Origin: Coix lacryma-jobi var. lacryma-jobi
Lineage: Eukaryota; Streptophyta; Magnoliopsida; Poales; Poaceae
DNA: 64,000 nt
Reading direction: 5' to 3'
Assembly (NCBI GenBank): GCA_009763385.1
Contig: CM019827.1
Location: forward strand, 116,339,204-116,403,203
Part shown: positions 21,031 to 32,486 of the stretch, in pieces
How positions within the stretch are numbered: position 1 is the first letter of the stretch
Layout: each line of letters opens with the position of its first letter
Program-made: the position numbers and the translations under genes
The notes under the pieces: model-generated
What the model saw: only the letters and a program-made list of their open reading frames with translations
The model's database searches: none
What the model was told of the DNA's origin: nothing

Positions 21031-21760
21031 TGTTGGTAGTTCTTAACTACACCTAGGATAGGGTAGCTAAAGTAGCTATCTACTAATGCCAAGCGGGGTT
21101 GTCAGTCCCGACACTAGTAGGAGCTAACTAGCGAGAATGCAATCTACCAGGAGGAGATTCTGCAAGCGCACAGAACTATCGTAGTAGCACTTCCCTGGGA
21201 GTACCAGGTGTCGATTTATTTGATCCCAAAGGAAGGCTACGGTGGTGTATGAGTCGAGTCAAGGAGGGGATGAGAGTCGAAGAATAAGAAAAGGGAAAGA
21301 GGAGAAGAGAGGAGATGAAAGGGATGAGAGAGGATGAGAGGCTAGAAAGAATATATGGCTGTATAGGTAAGGATGAATGAAATGGCTAAGGTAAGGTGGA
21401 TAAATAGGTATATAGATAGAATGCGATAACTAAGGATAACTAAAATAACTAACTAATAACTAATTACTACTCCTTGATAACTATGCAGCAAGATAACTAC
21501 GAAGCAAGATTGGCAAATGTCAATAAAGCAACCAAGTTAAGTATAGTTTTATTCCTATCTTGTCAAGTACCGAGGCGTACTAGCCTTTACCACTGACTTA
21601 GGTTGAACGCTAGCACAAAGAGCCTTACTATTAAACTGGGCCAACTACGTGGTGGAATTCAAGGCGCACAGGGCTGTCACCACCTGCTTGCTACCACAGC
21701 TATCCGAGGGTCCAGCTGTATCTGAAGGTAAGTCTATAACAAAGCACCACGCTTAATTAT
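21031..21760 (-). repeat. F 3' LTR, left part
   Basis: Begins TGTTGGTAG on the plus strand, matching the CAACA end at 38162 as LTR termini. Interrupted at 21760 by element G and resumes at 37089. Both parts share a TAACTAACTAA-type AT-rich character. LTR length without G is about 1.8 kb. The left border depends on the terminal TG and the break from E repeats, since no partner LTR is present. Confidence 0.6.
21756..21760. repeat. Target site duplication of G, left copy (ATTAT)
   Basis: ATTAT before the G LTR. TTTAT follows the other end at 37089-37093. Four of five bases match, so one base has probably changed since insertion. Confidence 0.6.
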
Positions 21761-22973
21761 TGTCGGTGTTTCGTACCCGGGGGTATCACACCAACGAGTG
21801 ATATGATCGCGTGCTTCTCTTCCTGGGTGGTGATGCAAGAGGACACAAGGATTTATCCTGGTTCGGGCAAAGAAGGCCCTACGTCCAGCGGGGGGGGGGG
21901 GGATGTTCTTGTATTACTTGCACCTAAGTGCTTGTACAGGGGAGAATACAAGCGCAGCGAGCGTGGACCGGAGTCCGGACTCGTGCCCGTGTGTGGACTC
22001 GTGTGTTGTGTTCGTCCTGCTCAATGAGGGCCCTAGTGTCCCCTTTTATAGAGCAAGGGGAGGCCAGGGTTACATAAAGGTATTACAGGTGTCGGGGCGT
22101 ATGGTGCCCCATACGGAGAAGGGTAGGAACCCTGTCTTGTCGGGGCCACTGGAGCCGATGTGATCGTCGCTGTTGAGGCGTCCTTGGGTCGTGGCTTCCA
22201 TCCTGGGCGCGGACGTGGTGGCGCGACCAGGCGGGAGCCGTACAGCACCCATCCCGGGATGTACAGTACGCGGTGAGGTCCCTCCGGGTCTTGGGGTACC
22301 TGTCCTCCAATAGCACGAAAGTAGTTAGGGCTCGAAGGGCGCGGAGGAGCGCGTAGCCGGCCTCGAGGGGTTACAGCGCAGAACTCGAGGAGCGCGTAGC
22401 CGGCCTCGAGGGGTTACAGTGCCTGGCTTGGCCGAACAGTGCCGTACTGGTGCCCTTTTGCCCATGCTTGTGGTGAAAACGAGACTTGACCTTTATACCG
22501 AGTTACTGTGGTACATGCTGTGCACTGGTGGACATGACCGGAGTAGGTGAAGGCATTAAATGCGTGGCATGGGCTGGTACGGCTGTCTGCGCAGCTCGAG
22601 GTCCGTGCGTTAAGGCTCGAGGTGTGGGGGCGCGCTCGCCCGACGCCTGGAGGACTCGAGCGAGACGGAGAGCGATCGTGCTCGCCCGAGGCCTTGCTGG
22701 GAGGGCTCGGGCGAGACAGAGACAGAGCGTTCGCCCGAGGCCTGGCTGGGAGGGCTCGGGCGAGACGGAGATAGAGCGTTCGCCCGAGGCCTTGCTGGGA
22801 GGGCTCGGGCGAGACGGAGACGGAGCGTTCGCCCGAGGCCTGACTGGGAGGGCTCGGGCGAGACGGAGACGGAGCGTTCGCCCGAGGCCTGGCTGGGAGG
22901 GCTCGGGCGAGACGGAGACAGAGCGTTCGGGTGTGTGCGTTGATTGGGGGTACCCCTTTTCGTACCACCGACA
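21761..22973 (-). repeat. G 3' LTR
   Basis: Starts TGTCGGTGTTTCGTACC and ends CGTACCACCGACA. It contains a 12-13-base G run near 21890-21901 and a TATA signal (TATAAAAG on the minus strand, 22043-22050). Near its right end lies a 49-bp tandem array. It lacks a ~70-bp segment present in the other LTR near 36400-36480. Confidence 0.95.
22655..22928. repeat. 49-bp tandem array in G 3' LTR
   Basis: About five copies of a 49-bp unit with core CTCGGGCGAGACGGAGACGG and GTTCGCCCGAGGCCTGGCTG. Each unit contains the inverted pair CTCGGGCGA / TCGCCCGAG, so it can fold. The same array is at 36775-37046 in the other LTR. Confidence 0.85.
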
Positions 22974-22990
22974 GTAGCCCCCGAGCCCTT
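22974..22990 (-). other. G polypurine tract
   Basis: Minus strand reads AAGGGCTCGGGGGCTAC directly before the 3' LTR. The G-rich core is interrupted by a few pyrimidines but is the usual form in this lineage. Confidence 0.65.
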
Positions 22991-24224
22991 GTTTGAGTGC
23001 TTGCATTCGAGCAGGGGCTCCAGATTGGGATCTCGATGGATGGCTAACGGGTCTCGAGGGTTTTGTCGATTTAATTCCGTGGGTGTAGCCTCCGAGACCG
23101 TGGGGGATTGGTTAGAACCCCCTCGTGGGCTTCCTGAAGAATCCTCCGTTGTTTGGGAACCTTCTGCCCAGTGGGCGCGCCTTTTTAGGCGGAAATTGCC
23201 AGGGATCGGAGATCGCGGCGCCGTGTGTATCTGTCAACAGGCTCGAAATGTGGTTTGGTAGTCTCATTAAATGTTTACGGTTACCTTTCGTTTGTCGTGG
23301 GAGACTCCGTCCGAGGCTTGGCTCGGAGGGCTCGAGCGAGACGGAGAACGAGCGATCGTTCGAGGTTTGGCCTCGAGGGCTCGGGCGAGATGGAGGACGA
23401 GCGTTCGCCCGAGGCCTGAAAATCTCATGCTCACACCAAGAAAAGAGATTAGTCGTAACTGTCCGAGTTTTTAGACCCTCTTTCATCGAGGGGTGCCAGG
23501 CTGAACCGACTGGCCGGCTCCTCGAGCTGTCCGGCATGCCGATTGCCCTGGCTCGTCATCCCGCGAGTCCTTTCGATCGGATGCGAGGGGGGATGCCTCA
23601 TACTACCCCGAGTGGGCGAGTATCGAGGTTCCCGGTGAGCTGGTAACGGGGAATCCAAGTGAGAGCTCGTGCCCCATTCGTTAGGGGTCGACTGTGGCCC
23701 GGAGGCGGTCTCATAAAGCAGGGGGGCTCGGTCTGCAGGAGTGCCGGGTCCATTCGATAGGACCCGGTGGCTCGATGCCTCCCTCCGAGGGGATCTCACT
23801 GCACGTCGAGCTCCCCGCCTTGGATACACGTGAGGGGCCTCGAGGGCTCGGCCCTCGAGTAATGCCGCGAGTGGCGCCCTTGGTGTCCCTGACTCGGGTG
23901 CTCGAAGCCGGCTGTCGAACCCTTTTCGAGGGCCAGCCTTCGCTGCTTCGAGACTTAGGGCCGGGGCCCGTTTTTACCTTTATGAAGAAGCCTCCGTCGT
24001 CTGGGAATCCTTCTGCCCATTGGGCACGCCTTTTTAGGCAGAAACCGTCGGGGAGAGCGGCGGGCGCGAAGCCGGAGCGACGGTCGTGGCGGGCCCGGGC
24101 AGTGGAGCGAATGGAGAGGTAACGCGTGTACCCTACATCCGGCTCAAGACGTGTTAGGGGGGCGCATTGAATGCATTCGGTTACCTTTTTACGTCGTGGA
24201 GATCCCGCCGTCTGGATTTCCTCC
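22991..24224. other. G non-coding region between PPT and antisense gene
   Basis: No supported gene. Positions 23300-23420 carry diverged copies of the LTR 49-bp motif (GAGGGCTCGAGCGAGACGGAG, ATCGTTCGAGG and similar). Two near-copies of CCTCCGTxGTxTGGGAA..CTTCTGCCCA..GGGC with a 3' AGGCGGAAA/AGGCAGAAA tail lie near 23145-23200 and 23990-24050, a duplication at about 850-bp distance. The right end is the promoter region of the antisense gene. Confidence 0.6.
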
Positions 24225-24232
24225 TATAAATA
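24225..24232 (+). promoter_or_regulatory. TATA box of G antisense gene
   Basis: TATAAATA on the plus strand, 147 bp before an ATG in good context (GCCACCGTCATGG) at 24372. It points the opposite way to the G LTR promoter, supporting an independent transcript. Confidence 0.65.
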
Positions 24233-24371
24233 TCGAAAGAGGGAAAAAGAACCCTTTACTTTGCCTTTGCCTTCGCCGCCGCCGTAGCCTTTACGCGTCC
24301 TCTCCTTCGAGCTAGTCGATTGGGATTTCCGGCCGCCCGTCCGCTGCTCGGATCCGCGCCGCGCCACCGTC

Positions 24372-27300
24372 ATGGCCGCCCAGACACAGATGCTGCTGGC
24401 CGAGACTGGAGCCCGTCGAAGGTGACGCAGAGCGAAATGGACTCGCTGGTGGCCCAGGGGCTTCTGCGCCCCAACCCGGAGGAGGGACCCGCATGGTGGG
24501 TTATCCCGTCGGCGGAGCACCGGGAGCCGCACCCGCCGGAGGGGTACGTGGTGAGCTTCACGCTACCACCGTATGGGGCTCGGCGTCCCGCCGAGCCGCT
24601 TCTTGCGAGGGCTGGCCACCATTTCGAGGTGGAGCTGCAACACTTCTCCCCCAACTCCATCTCGCATGCCGCCATATTCGCCGCGGTGTGCGAGGGTGTA
24701 CCTGAAGATGGAGCCGCACTGGGAGATGTCGTCCATCTGTTCCGGGGCGAGCTCTTATCAAGTCCCTGAAGCCCAGCGGGAGGCGACCCGTGCGCATGGG
24801 CTCCCTTGCCATTACCGCGAGGGCCGGGACCTCGTCGGCCAATGTCCCCCGCGAGTACCTGCGATACAAGCTTTCCACCAACAGGCCGGGTGGGACGACC
24901 ATTGGTTCTATCTGCGGAACGAAGGCGGCCTCCTTCCGCAGTACACGGCAGGGTCCTCACCCACCGCCCGGAGAAGTGGACTGGGGCGTTGCGGCGGACA
25001 GGCAACACACCTGGCCCCGCTGATGGAGATGATGAAGACGCTGGTGGATGAGAAGAAGCTGACCGTGCAAGCGGTCATTTGGGCGTTCCACCTGCGAAGA
25101 GTCTTCCGCTGGCGGACCGCCCCCTTCTTATGCACGAGATGGGCCCGCAGGCTCAGCTCGAGGCGCTCAATCGCTCGAGGATGGCCACAAGAGAGCTGTC
25201 CCGAACGAGGGCGTCTCCCGGGTGTCGATCACGATCCAGGGCCGTTCGTCCCTGAAACTCTCCAACCTGGTTGCGATGGCACCCGACGAGGGGTGTCTCG
25301 ATCTGGTAAGCCTTCCTCGAGTCGAGCTATCTCGAGCCTCCTCCCCCTTCTTCCTCCTTCGATCCGTTTGCATCCGTCTTGTAGTTTGTCTCATCACGCT
25401 TATTCTTTCTTCAGGGGGCATTTACTGTCGCGCGTCGAGGGCCCCCGGTGAGGGAGGACGCCGCGGGTTCTCAGGTGAGGCGCCTCTCTGCTCAGAAGGT
25501 CAAGGAGAGCAAGGATGCCAAAAAGAAAAAGAGAAAAATAAAAAACTTGCGTCGCTTAGCTCGGGAGCAGAGACTGGCGAAGGCTCGTCGAACCGTCAGC
25601 CTGGGGACGGGTCCCCCGAGCTGAGCTCCTCGAGCTCGGAGGAGGAGAGTGGTGATGAGGAGGAGGGCGACGACGAGGGGATGGAGGTGCGCCTGATGCG
25701 CGCGGGGCTCGTCGATGACAGGGCTAACCGCTCCTCTGTGCAGGAGGGTACACTGGCGGTCCCACCGACAAGAGGGTCGCGCGGGAAGCAGCGCGGAAGG
25801 CGCGCCGATCCCTGCCTCGTCGGGGGCCCGAGGTCCGTCGAGCTCCGCGCCGGATGTGCCCCTGGTCATAAGGAAACCCCGGACCCGGAGCGCCTCCGCC
25901 ACAGCGCAACGGAGGCCGCCCCGCGTCAGCCCAGACGGGGGGTCTCGAGAGGGGTCGGGCCTCGAGAGGTGGTCGACAGGTTGAGAAGGGTTTCGGGCAC
26001 GACCCCCGCGAGCCGTCAAGGGCGCCGTCGAGCTCCGCGGAGGGGCGGCGCCAAGAAGAGGCGTCGAGCCCGCGCCATCACGAGCGTCGGGGAGGGAGCC
26101 CCCGAGCGTCTCGTGACCAGGGGCGCGAGCGTCCCGGAGCCCATCGCCGTACCGCCGCCGGGACACGGAAGCAGACGCGGGAGGGCGCGACCACCAGCGC
26201 GGGCGCCGGAGCAGGTCCCAGCCCGCGCCGGGGTGAGCGCCACGACATCAGCACGAGGTGGTACGGTCGCCCCCCGAGCCCTCCCGCGATGTGGGGCGGA
26301 AGGAGGGCTCTCCCTCGAGGTCGAGCCATGGGAGGCGTCGGGAGCCCTCCCCCCATCCCACCCTGTGGAGACGGCCCAGGCGCAGGGCTCGAGCCGTGGG
26401 GTGGGCTCGAAGCCCCCGAGTGGGTCCGGCGATTCCGGGAAGAAGCCCAGCCGCCGCTTCGGGTGAGTAGTTTCCTTGGGTCTCGTCGGTAGTGAGGCTT
26501 CACCTCTTTGCTTTTGATGACGCGTGCCATCTCCATCTTCTCAGGGGGAAGCGCTCCTACCAGGAGGTGGACCTCGCTTCGTCTAAGCGGGCCAAGACCT
26601 CGAGCCCCGTCGAGGCACAGGCACCTCGAGGTATGGCACTTTCCTCCGCTAGAGAAGCCGCTTGGCTGGAGAAGGCCCGAGCTGCAATGGCTCGAGGGGG
26701 CCGGATGATCGTCGCGAATTTTGGTGAGGCCGTCGTCATCGACCACGGGGGTCGAGGTACTCTTCCTGGTTCTGATATCTCCGTCGTCTCGTTATTGCAG
26801 GGGCCTCAGCTCATGGCATCGAGCCTGCCACCACCATATCCGCCGAAGCGCTGCCTCCTCCCCCTCCCTCCTCTCCGCGCGATGGTGCCAACTGGGAGCG
26901 CCAACCTTCCCCCTCACCACGACGGCTGTTCCGGGGGAAGCGCCTGGGGCGAGCACGGCCCGCGGCGTCTAGGGCTGAGGAGACTGCGCCCCTTGTGGCT
27001 TCGACCAGCACGGGCCGGGCTGCGGAGGAGGGAAAGGGGGGAGAGGTGTCGTCGGAGAAGGAGCCGACGGTGGAGGACCTCCTGAACGAGCTGGAGCAGG
27101 GGCCGCTCCTCGCCGCGGGCTCGATGAGGTGGAGGCGCCCGAGGTGCCGGCTAGCGCCGACAAGGCGCCGGAGGGCCCGGCCAGGGAAGAGGGCCCGGGG
27201 TCGAGCCTTCCCTCGACGAATGTCCGCAACAGGAAGTGCCGGCGGAGGGACGGGGGGAGTCGGGGCCCGTGCCGTCGGGCGGCGGGTCGCTGTCGGGCAG

Positions 27301-28686
27301 CTCGAGGCGGAGGAGGATCTGCCCGACATCGAGCTCGACCGACCGATATGGCCGTTTCCCGTCCCACTGAGCCCCCCCTTGCCGTGTTTCCCATCGAGCA
27401 GCCGGCCCAGCGGGGGGCCCCCGCGAGGTGCGGTCCATCTTCCGGAGGAGGCCGTGCTTATGGCGGAGGCGGAGCGGTCCTGCTCCGAGGAGGCGGGCCG
27501 GTCCACAGGTGTCAGCCCCCTCGCGCGGGCTGAGGCGGAGCTTCGAGATCTCCGCGCGGAGCTGAGCCGGAACGCCCAGATGGCGAGCCGGCTTTAATGA
27601 GGCGGAGGCGGGGTCCGGGTGGCTCGAGGCGAGGTCGCTCGATCCAGGAGGAGGCCGCCGCCGTTCTCGAAGCGTCGAGGAAGGAGGCCGCGGACGCCCG
27701 AAGCGAGGCCACCTCTGCCCGGGCCGAAGCCGGGCGGGCGAAGCAGGAGGCTGCTGACGCCCGTGGCGAGGCCGCCGCTGCCCGAACCGCAGCGGAGGCG
27801 GCGAGAAAAGAGGCCGAAGACGCTGAGATGGTGCCGCCACCGCCCGAGCCGCTCCGAGGGGGGCGCGGCAGGAGGTGATCCGCAAGATCTGGCCCTGGTG
27901 GAGGCGGGCCGGCTGATCGAGGACCTTAGGTCCGAGCTCCTCACGCTGGCCGAGAAGCGCAGGCTGGAGCAGCGTGCTGAGGGCCTGACCAGCGATCTCG
28001 CCGCACTGGGGCAACACTGCGACGGTGAGGCTTACACCTTGTTCTTGTTTGGGTCTCGAAGTTCTTTGTTACACCGCAGTCTCACTCTTCCTTGTTTGTT
28101 GCGCAGGGGTCGAGAAGACGGTCGAGGAGCTCCGCGGGACAAACCAGGCTCTCTTGGACCAACTCCAAGACGAGACGATGGTGGCGGAGCGGGCTCGCTC
28201 TTCTCTCGACAAGCTCGGCCCCATTGGGGTGCTCCTCCTGTGACCGCGGCAGAAGGTGCAATGGCTCGGGGCGATGCCTTGGTCGACGCCTTGTGCTTCT
28301 TCGACGCAGCCGCGCGGACCGTGTCCGGCAAGCTCTCCATCACGCGTCAAGCAGACACTCGCGGTCGTTCGCTCCGGTTTCCGCTTCCCGGTCCACGTTG
28401 TCGCGAATGGCTTTATCAAGATCGAGGGAAGGATGAGGAGTGGAACAACCGCCGTGTCGACAAAATTTTGGAGAAGATGGAGAGGCCGGGGACGTCGCTC
28501 GCGAAGATCTTCGAGGAGGACGTGCTGCCTCCTGACGCCAGCAGCGGTGTCGGGAGCCCTCCTCCTTCGAGCTCGGGCGTTGAGGTTGAGCCCGCCGCGG
28601 AGACCTCGGGGAGGAGTACCGCACCGACGAAGACTAGGGCCTGCGCGCCAAATTTGGGCACCGGGGCCCTTGTAAGAATTTTATGA
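24372..28686 (+). pseudogene. G antisense gene, gypsy-type 'transposase 28' family, five exon-like blocks
   Basis: Opposite-strand gene between integrase and the 3' LTR. The block S-E-M-D-S-L-V-A-Q-G-L-L-R-P ... G-Y-V-V-S-F and N-S-I-S-H-A-A-I-F-A-A-V-C-E-G is the conserved N-terminus of the family annotated as 'putative gypsy type transposon'. Later blocks are Lys/Glu-rich, a Glu/Ala coiled coil (27600-27830, 27900-28020), and a C-terminal block with F-E-E-D-V-L-P-P-D. Four intron-like gaps with GT...AG ends and a pyrimidine-rich 3' end lie at 25306-25414, 26463-26544, 26724-26800 and 28025-28106. Frameshifts (after the ATG near 24413-24420, near 24890, 24955 and 28430) break it. Function in the element is unknown. 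I infer a once-spliced accessory protein. Confidence 0.75.
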
Positions 28687-29130
28687 CGTGAATGAGGTGC
28701 GTCGAGACCCGAATGTATATATGACTTGTTTGTTTAAAAGGGGTTGTTTTCCTTTCAAATGCATTTGACCACTTCTCTTTGTCGCAACTCGAGTTTCTGC
28801 TAGCTTAGTCTGTGTTCCTTCGATACGTCGCGAGCCCCTCGAGGGGAGGCGTAGGTAGGGCACCGTAGCCCGGGGGCGTAGGAGGCCGTCTACGTCGACG
28901 CCCCCCGACCTTGGAGGCTCGAGGTACTTTAGGATTTAGACGTCGCTAGTTCACTCGAGGCATGGGTCGAGACAGGGTCAAAATTTTTAGAAAAAAAACG
29001 CGTATTTTTTCCGGAGTCTGGGGGGGGAGTAGGCCCCCCGTCAGCCCCCGATGGAGGCTTGACCCTGAGCAAAGCAGGGTCGAGGCTACCTTAAGATGCG
29101 AAGCAACACGAACGACAATGCACGAGTTTG
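28687..29130. other. G spacer between convergent antisense gene and pol end
   Basis: About 440 bp where the plus-strand antisense gene and the minus-strand pol end face each other. Contains an A run (28988-28998), a G run near 29021-29028 and TCGAGG-rich sequence. I see no gene. It probably holds the shared 3' ends of both transcripts. Confidence 0.6.
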
Positions 29131-30492
29131 TCATTCATTTTGACATGTTTGTACAAAGTGATAAAATGAACAAGGCCTCGAGGCCTTTAAGGTAGAAGCG
29201 ACGTAGCTGAGATATGTTCCACGCGTCGTCGCCAGGATCCTGCCTTGGTCGTCGTAGAGCTTGTATGCTTCTGTCTTGAGTACTCTGGCTTGGTACTTCG
29301 GAACCGGTGTATGGGCCTTCCCACGGAGGGGTGAGCTTATGGCGCCCTCGATTATCTTGCAGCCGTCGAAGCACGAGGTCCCCCACGCGCCAGGTCCTTT
29401 TGCGCACGTGCTTGTCGTGGTAGCATCGAAGTGTTTGCTGGTAGCGTGCAGAATTGATGAGCGCCACGTCTCGGGCCTCCTCGACTGGTCCTTGGCGTTG
29501 CGAGCCTTGTCGCTGGTTTGCTCGTTGTAGGCTCGAAGTCGAGGTGAGCCGTACTCGAGGTCCGTAGGTAAGACGGCCTCTGTGCCGTAGGTAAGGAAAA
29601 ACGGAGTGAACCCGGTGGCTCGACTCGGCGTAGTCCTGAGGCCCCACAGCACCGAGGGGAGGTAGTTCCGTAGCCACCCCCTTTCCGAAATTCTCGAGGG
29701 TCTTGAACAGCCTCGGCTTTAGCCCATGGAGTATCATGCCGTTGGCGCGCTCGACCTGCCCGTTGCATTAGGGGTATGCGACCGGGGCCCAGGTCACGCG
29801 AATGTTGTTGTCATCGCAGAAGTTGGTGAACTTTTTTGCCCCATGAATTGGGTGCCGTTGTCGGTGATGATGACATTAGGCACCCCGAATCGGTATATGA
29901 TGTTGCGATGAACTCGATCAACCCTCTCGGAGGTGGGTCTCCTATCGGCTTAGCCTCGATCCACTTTGTGAACTTGTCGACGGCCACGAGCATGTGTGTG
30001 TACCCTCCACTTGTCACTTTTGACGGGGACCCACGAGGTCGAGCCCCCAAACGGCAAATGGCCCAAGTGATTGGGATCATCTGCCAGGGCGTGTGCGGGC
30101 TGGTGCGTTTGCTTGGCGTAGAATTGACACCCATGCACGCTCGGACCAAACGCTTGGCGTCCCCAATGGCGGTCGGCCAATAGAAGCCTTGACGGAAAGC
30201 GTTCCCAACCCGGCCCCTCCGCGCTGCGTGGTGGCCGCAAGCCCCCGAGTGCATATCGTGTCGAGGAGCTTGCGTCCCTTCCTCGAGTGGGATGCAGCGT
30301 TGAAGGATCCCAGTCGGACTTCGTCGGTAAGCTCCCGTTCGTCGCCGTAGATGACGTAGGTCTTGGCCCTCCGAGCGATGCGTCGGGCCTCCGTCTTGTC
30401 TTCTGGTAGATCTCGCCTCGCGTCAGTAGTCGAGGTAGGGCGTCTGCCAGTCGAGGGGCCGTGATGACGAAGAGGCGTGCGTCGACCTGCAT
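29131..30492 (-). pseudogene. G integrase (frameshifted)
   Basis: Pieces in at least three frames. F-Y-W-P-T-A zinc-region remnants near 30180, G-G-Y-T-H-M-L-V-A-V-D-K-F-T-K-W-I-E (first catalytic Asp region) near 29960-30030, and the C-terminal segment T-P-F-F-L-T-Y-G-T-E-A-V-L-P near 29560-29610 are clear. The second Asp/Glu region (29800-29900) is readable only across frame changes. It would insert cDNA into the genome and is non-functional as written. The frame runs on to a stop at 29131. Confidence 0.8.
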
Positions 30493-30619
30493 AGCCTCTG
30501 CGGACGTCGAGGGTCCTTCTCGAGGGGTGGCGTTTGAGAGTCAAGCCCCCGTGTCTTGCTCGAGGGGTGGCGTCGAGGGGCCAGCGCCCGGGTCGATTTC
30601 GACGGATGGCTCGAAGACG

Positions 30620-31078
30620 TCCCTCGAGAAGACGTCTGGCGGTACCCGTGCCGCGCGTGGACGCCAACTTTGCCAGCTCGTCTGCGGCCTCGTTGTACTT
30701 CCGAGCTACGTGTTTGAGCTCGAGGCCGTAAAACTTGTCTTCCGGCTTGCGCACCTCCCCGCAGTATGCCTCCATCTTGGGATCGATGCAGCTTGAAGCC
30801 TCATAACCTGGTTGACGACGAGCTGCGAGTCTCCTCGGGCGTCGAGGCGTCGGACCCCGAGCTCGAGGGCGATGCGCAGCCAATTGTCGAGGGCCTCGTA
30901 CTCCGCGACGTTGTTGGAGGCGGGAAGTGCAAGCGTAGCAGGTAGCGCATGTGTACTCCGAGGGGTGAGATGAAGAGCAGGCTGCTCCTTCCCCCGTCTT
31001 CGTGAGGGATCCATCGAAGTACATGGTCGCCAGAGCTCGGCTTGAATCTGTGCCGGCGGGAGCTGAGTGTCGGTCCAT
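30620..31078 (-). pseudogene. G second (archaeal-type) RNase H, frameshifted
   Basis: M-Y-F-D-G-S-L-T-K-T-G near 31020 and L-K-H-V-A-R-K-Y-N-E-A-A-D-E-L-A-K-L near 30680-30720 are the start and end motifs of the extra RNase H found in the Tat lineage, between the ordinary RNase H and integrase. The middle is split between two frames, so at least two indels are present. It overlaps the end of the preceding frame. Confidence 0.75.
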
Positions 31079-31566
31079 TCAGCAACGAAGTCCGCCAACG
31101 CTTGCGACTTGATGGCCTTTCGCGGGGCATAGGTGATGGTCTCCCCCATTAGTTCGGCGGACCACTTGGCGATGCGCCCCGTGGCCTCCCGATTGTTGAC
31201 GATCTCTCCGAGGGGGAAGGACGACACCACCGTCACGGGATGAGCGAGGAAGTAGTGCTGGAGCTTGCGCCTTGTGACGATGATGCCGTAGAGCAGCTTT
31301 TGGATGTGCGGGTACCGGACCTTGGCCTCGGAGAGTACCTCACTGGTGAAGTATACCGGTCGCTGGACCGGCAATGTATGACCCTCCTCGTGCCTCTCGA
31401 CGGCTATGACCGCGCTAACCACCTGAGTGGTTGCGGCCACATAGAGGAGGAGGGGCTCGGGGGAATCGTCACCTTCGGCTGGTCGCGGGGGCACGAGAAT
31501 TGGTGCAGAAGTCAGCAGCCCCTTCAACTTGGTTAAGGCCTCCTCGGCTTCGCGCGGTCCACGCAA
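31079..31566 (-). pseudogene. G RNase H
   Basis: L-L-L-Y-V-A-A-T-T-Q-V-V-S-A-V near 31440 and R-P-V-Y-F-T-S-E-V-L-S-E-A-K-V-R-Y near 31320-31370 are the connection/RNase H segment following RT. The first catalytic position is Ala (Y-V-A-A), as is common in Tat elements, where this RNase H has decayed and the second one is thought to replace it. It ends with Q-A-L-A-D-F-V-A-E-W. Confidence 0.8.
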
Positions 31567-31580
31567 AGTGTTCCGTCTTT

Positions 31581-32443
31581 TTAGCAGGCGGTAGGAGGTA
31601 GTGCTTTTTCCCCCAGCCTCGAGATGAATCTGCTGAGAGCGGCTAGGCAGCCTGTTACTTTCTGCACACCCTTGAGGTCACGAATCGGGCCCATCCTCGT
31701 GACTGCTGAGATTTTTTCAGGGTTTGCCTCGATCCCCCGTTGTGAGACGATGTAGCCAAGTAGCATGCCTCGAGGCACACCAAAGACACACTTCTCGGGG
31801 TTGAGCTTCACATTCTTGGCCCGGAGGCACTCGAACGTGGTCTCGAGGTTGCTGATGAGGTTCCCTACTTTTTTAGTTTTAACCACGATGTCGTCGACGT
31901 AGGCCTCGACGGTCTTGCCTATGTGCTCGCCAAAGATGTGCTGCATACATCGTTGGTACGTTGCCCCGGCGTTTCGAAGGCCGAAGGGCATCGTAACATA
32001 GCAATACATACCGAATGGCGTGATAAAAGAGGTCGCGAGCTCATCGGATTTTCTCATCCTAATTTGGTGGTAGCCGGAATACGCATCAAGGAACGAAAGC
32101 ACTTCGCACCCAGCAGTGGAATCGACGATCTGGTCAATTCTAGGTAAAGGAAATGGAACTTTTGGACATGCTTTATTCAGACCAGTGTAATCTACACACA
32201 TCCGCATTTTTCCATTCTTTTTCCTAACTAGTACAGGGTTAGCTAGCCACTCTGGGTAAATACCTCCTTGATGAATCCGGCCGCCAAAAGCTTGTGCACC
32301 TCCTCGCCGATGATCCTGCGCTTTTCCTCGTCGAAGCGGCGCAGGCGTTGCTTCACTTCACCCGTCTGGACCCGCCTGGATCTCCAAGGCGTGCTCGGCG
32401 ACTTCCCTCGGTATGCCCGGCATGTCCGAGGGGTTCCACGCAA
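31581..32443 (-). pseudogene. G reverse transcriptase
   Basis: M-R-M-C-V-D-Y-T-G-L-N-K-A-C-P-K (32207 leftward), S-F-L-D-A-Y-S-G-Y-H-Q-I, T-M-P-F-G-L-R-N-A-G-A-T-Y-Q-R and A-Y-V-D-D-I-V-V-K (catalytic pair, near 31890) are present and open over 209 codons. The N-terminal part (E-V-H-K-L-L-A-A-G-F-I-K-E) is in another frame at 32243-32443, so one frameshift lies near 32240. Best preserved gene of this element. Confidence 0.88.
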
Positions 32444-32486
32444 ACATGTCGATGTTCGCGCGGAGAAAGTCGACGAGCACTGCTTC

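Noticed and set aside
22655..22928. CRISPR-like look of the 49-bp tandem units
   Set aside because: Units are contiguous without unique spacers, lie within an LTR present twice, and the sequence is plant nuclear DNA.
22414..23540. Ser/Pro/Arg-rich ORFs on both strands at the left end of G
   Set aside because: They are translations of the 49-bp LTR repeat and its relatives, with no conserved domain.
24370..25008. Minus-strand ORFs over the antisense gene of G (24224-28017)
   Set aside because: They run opposite to the conserved plus-strand blocks and show no family motif. High GC makes the complement open.
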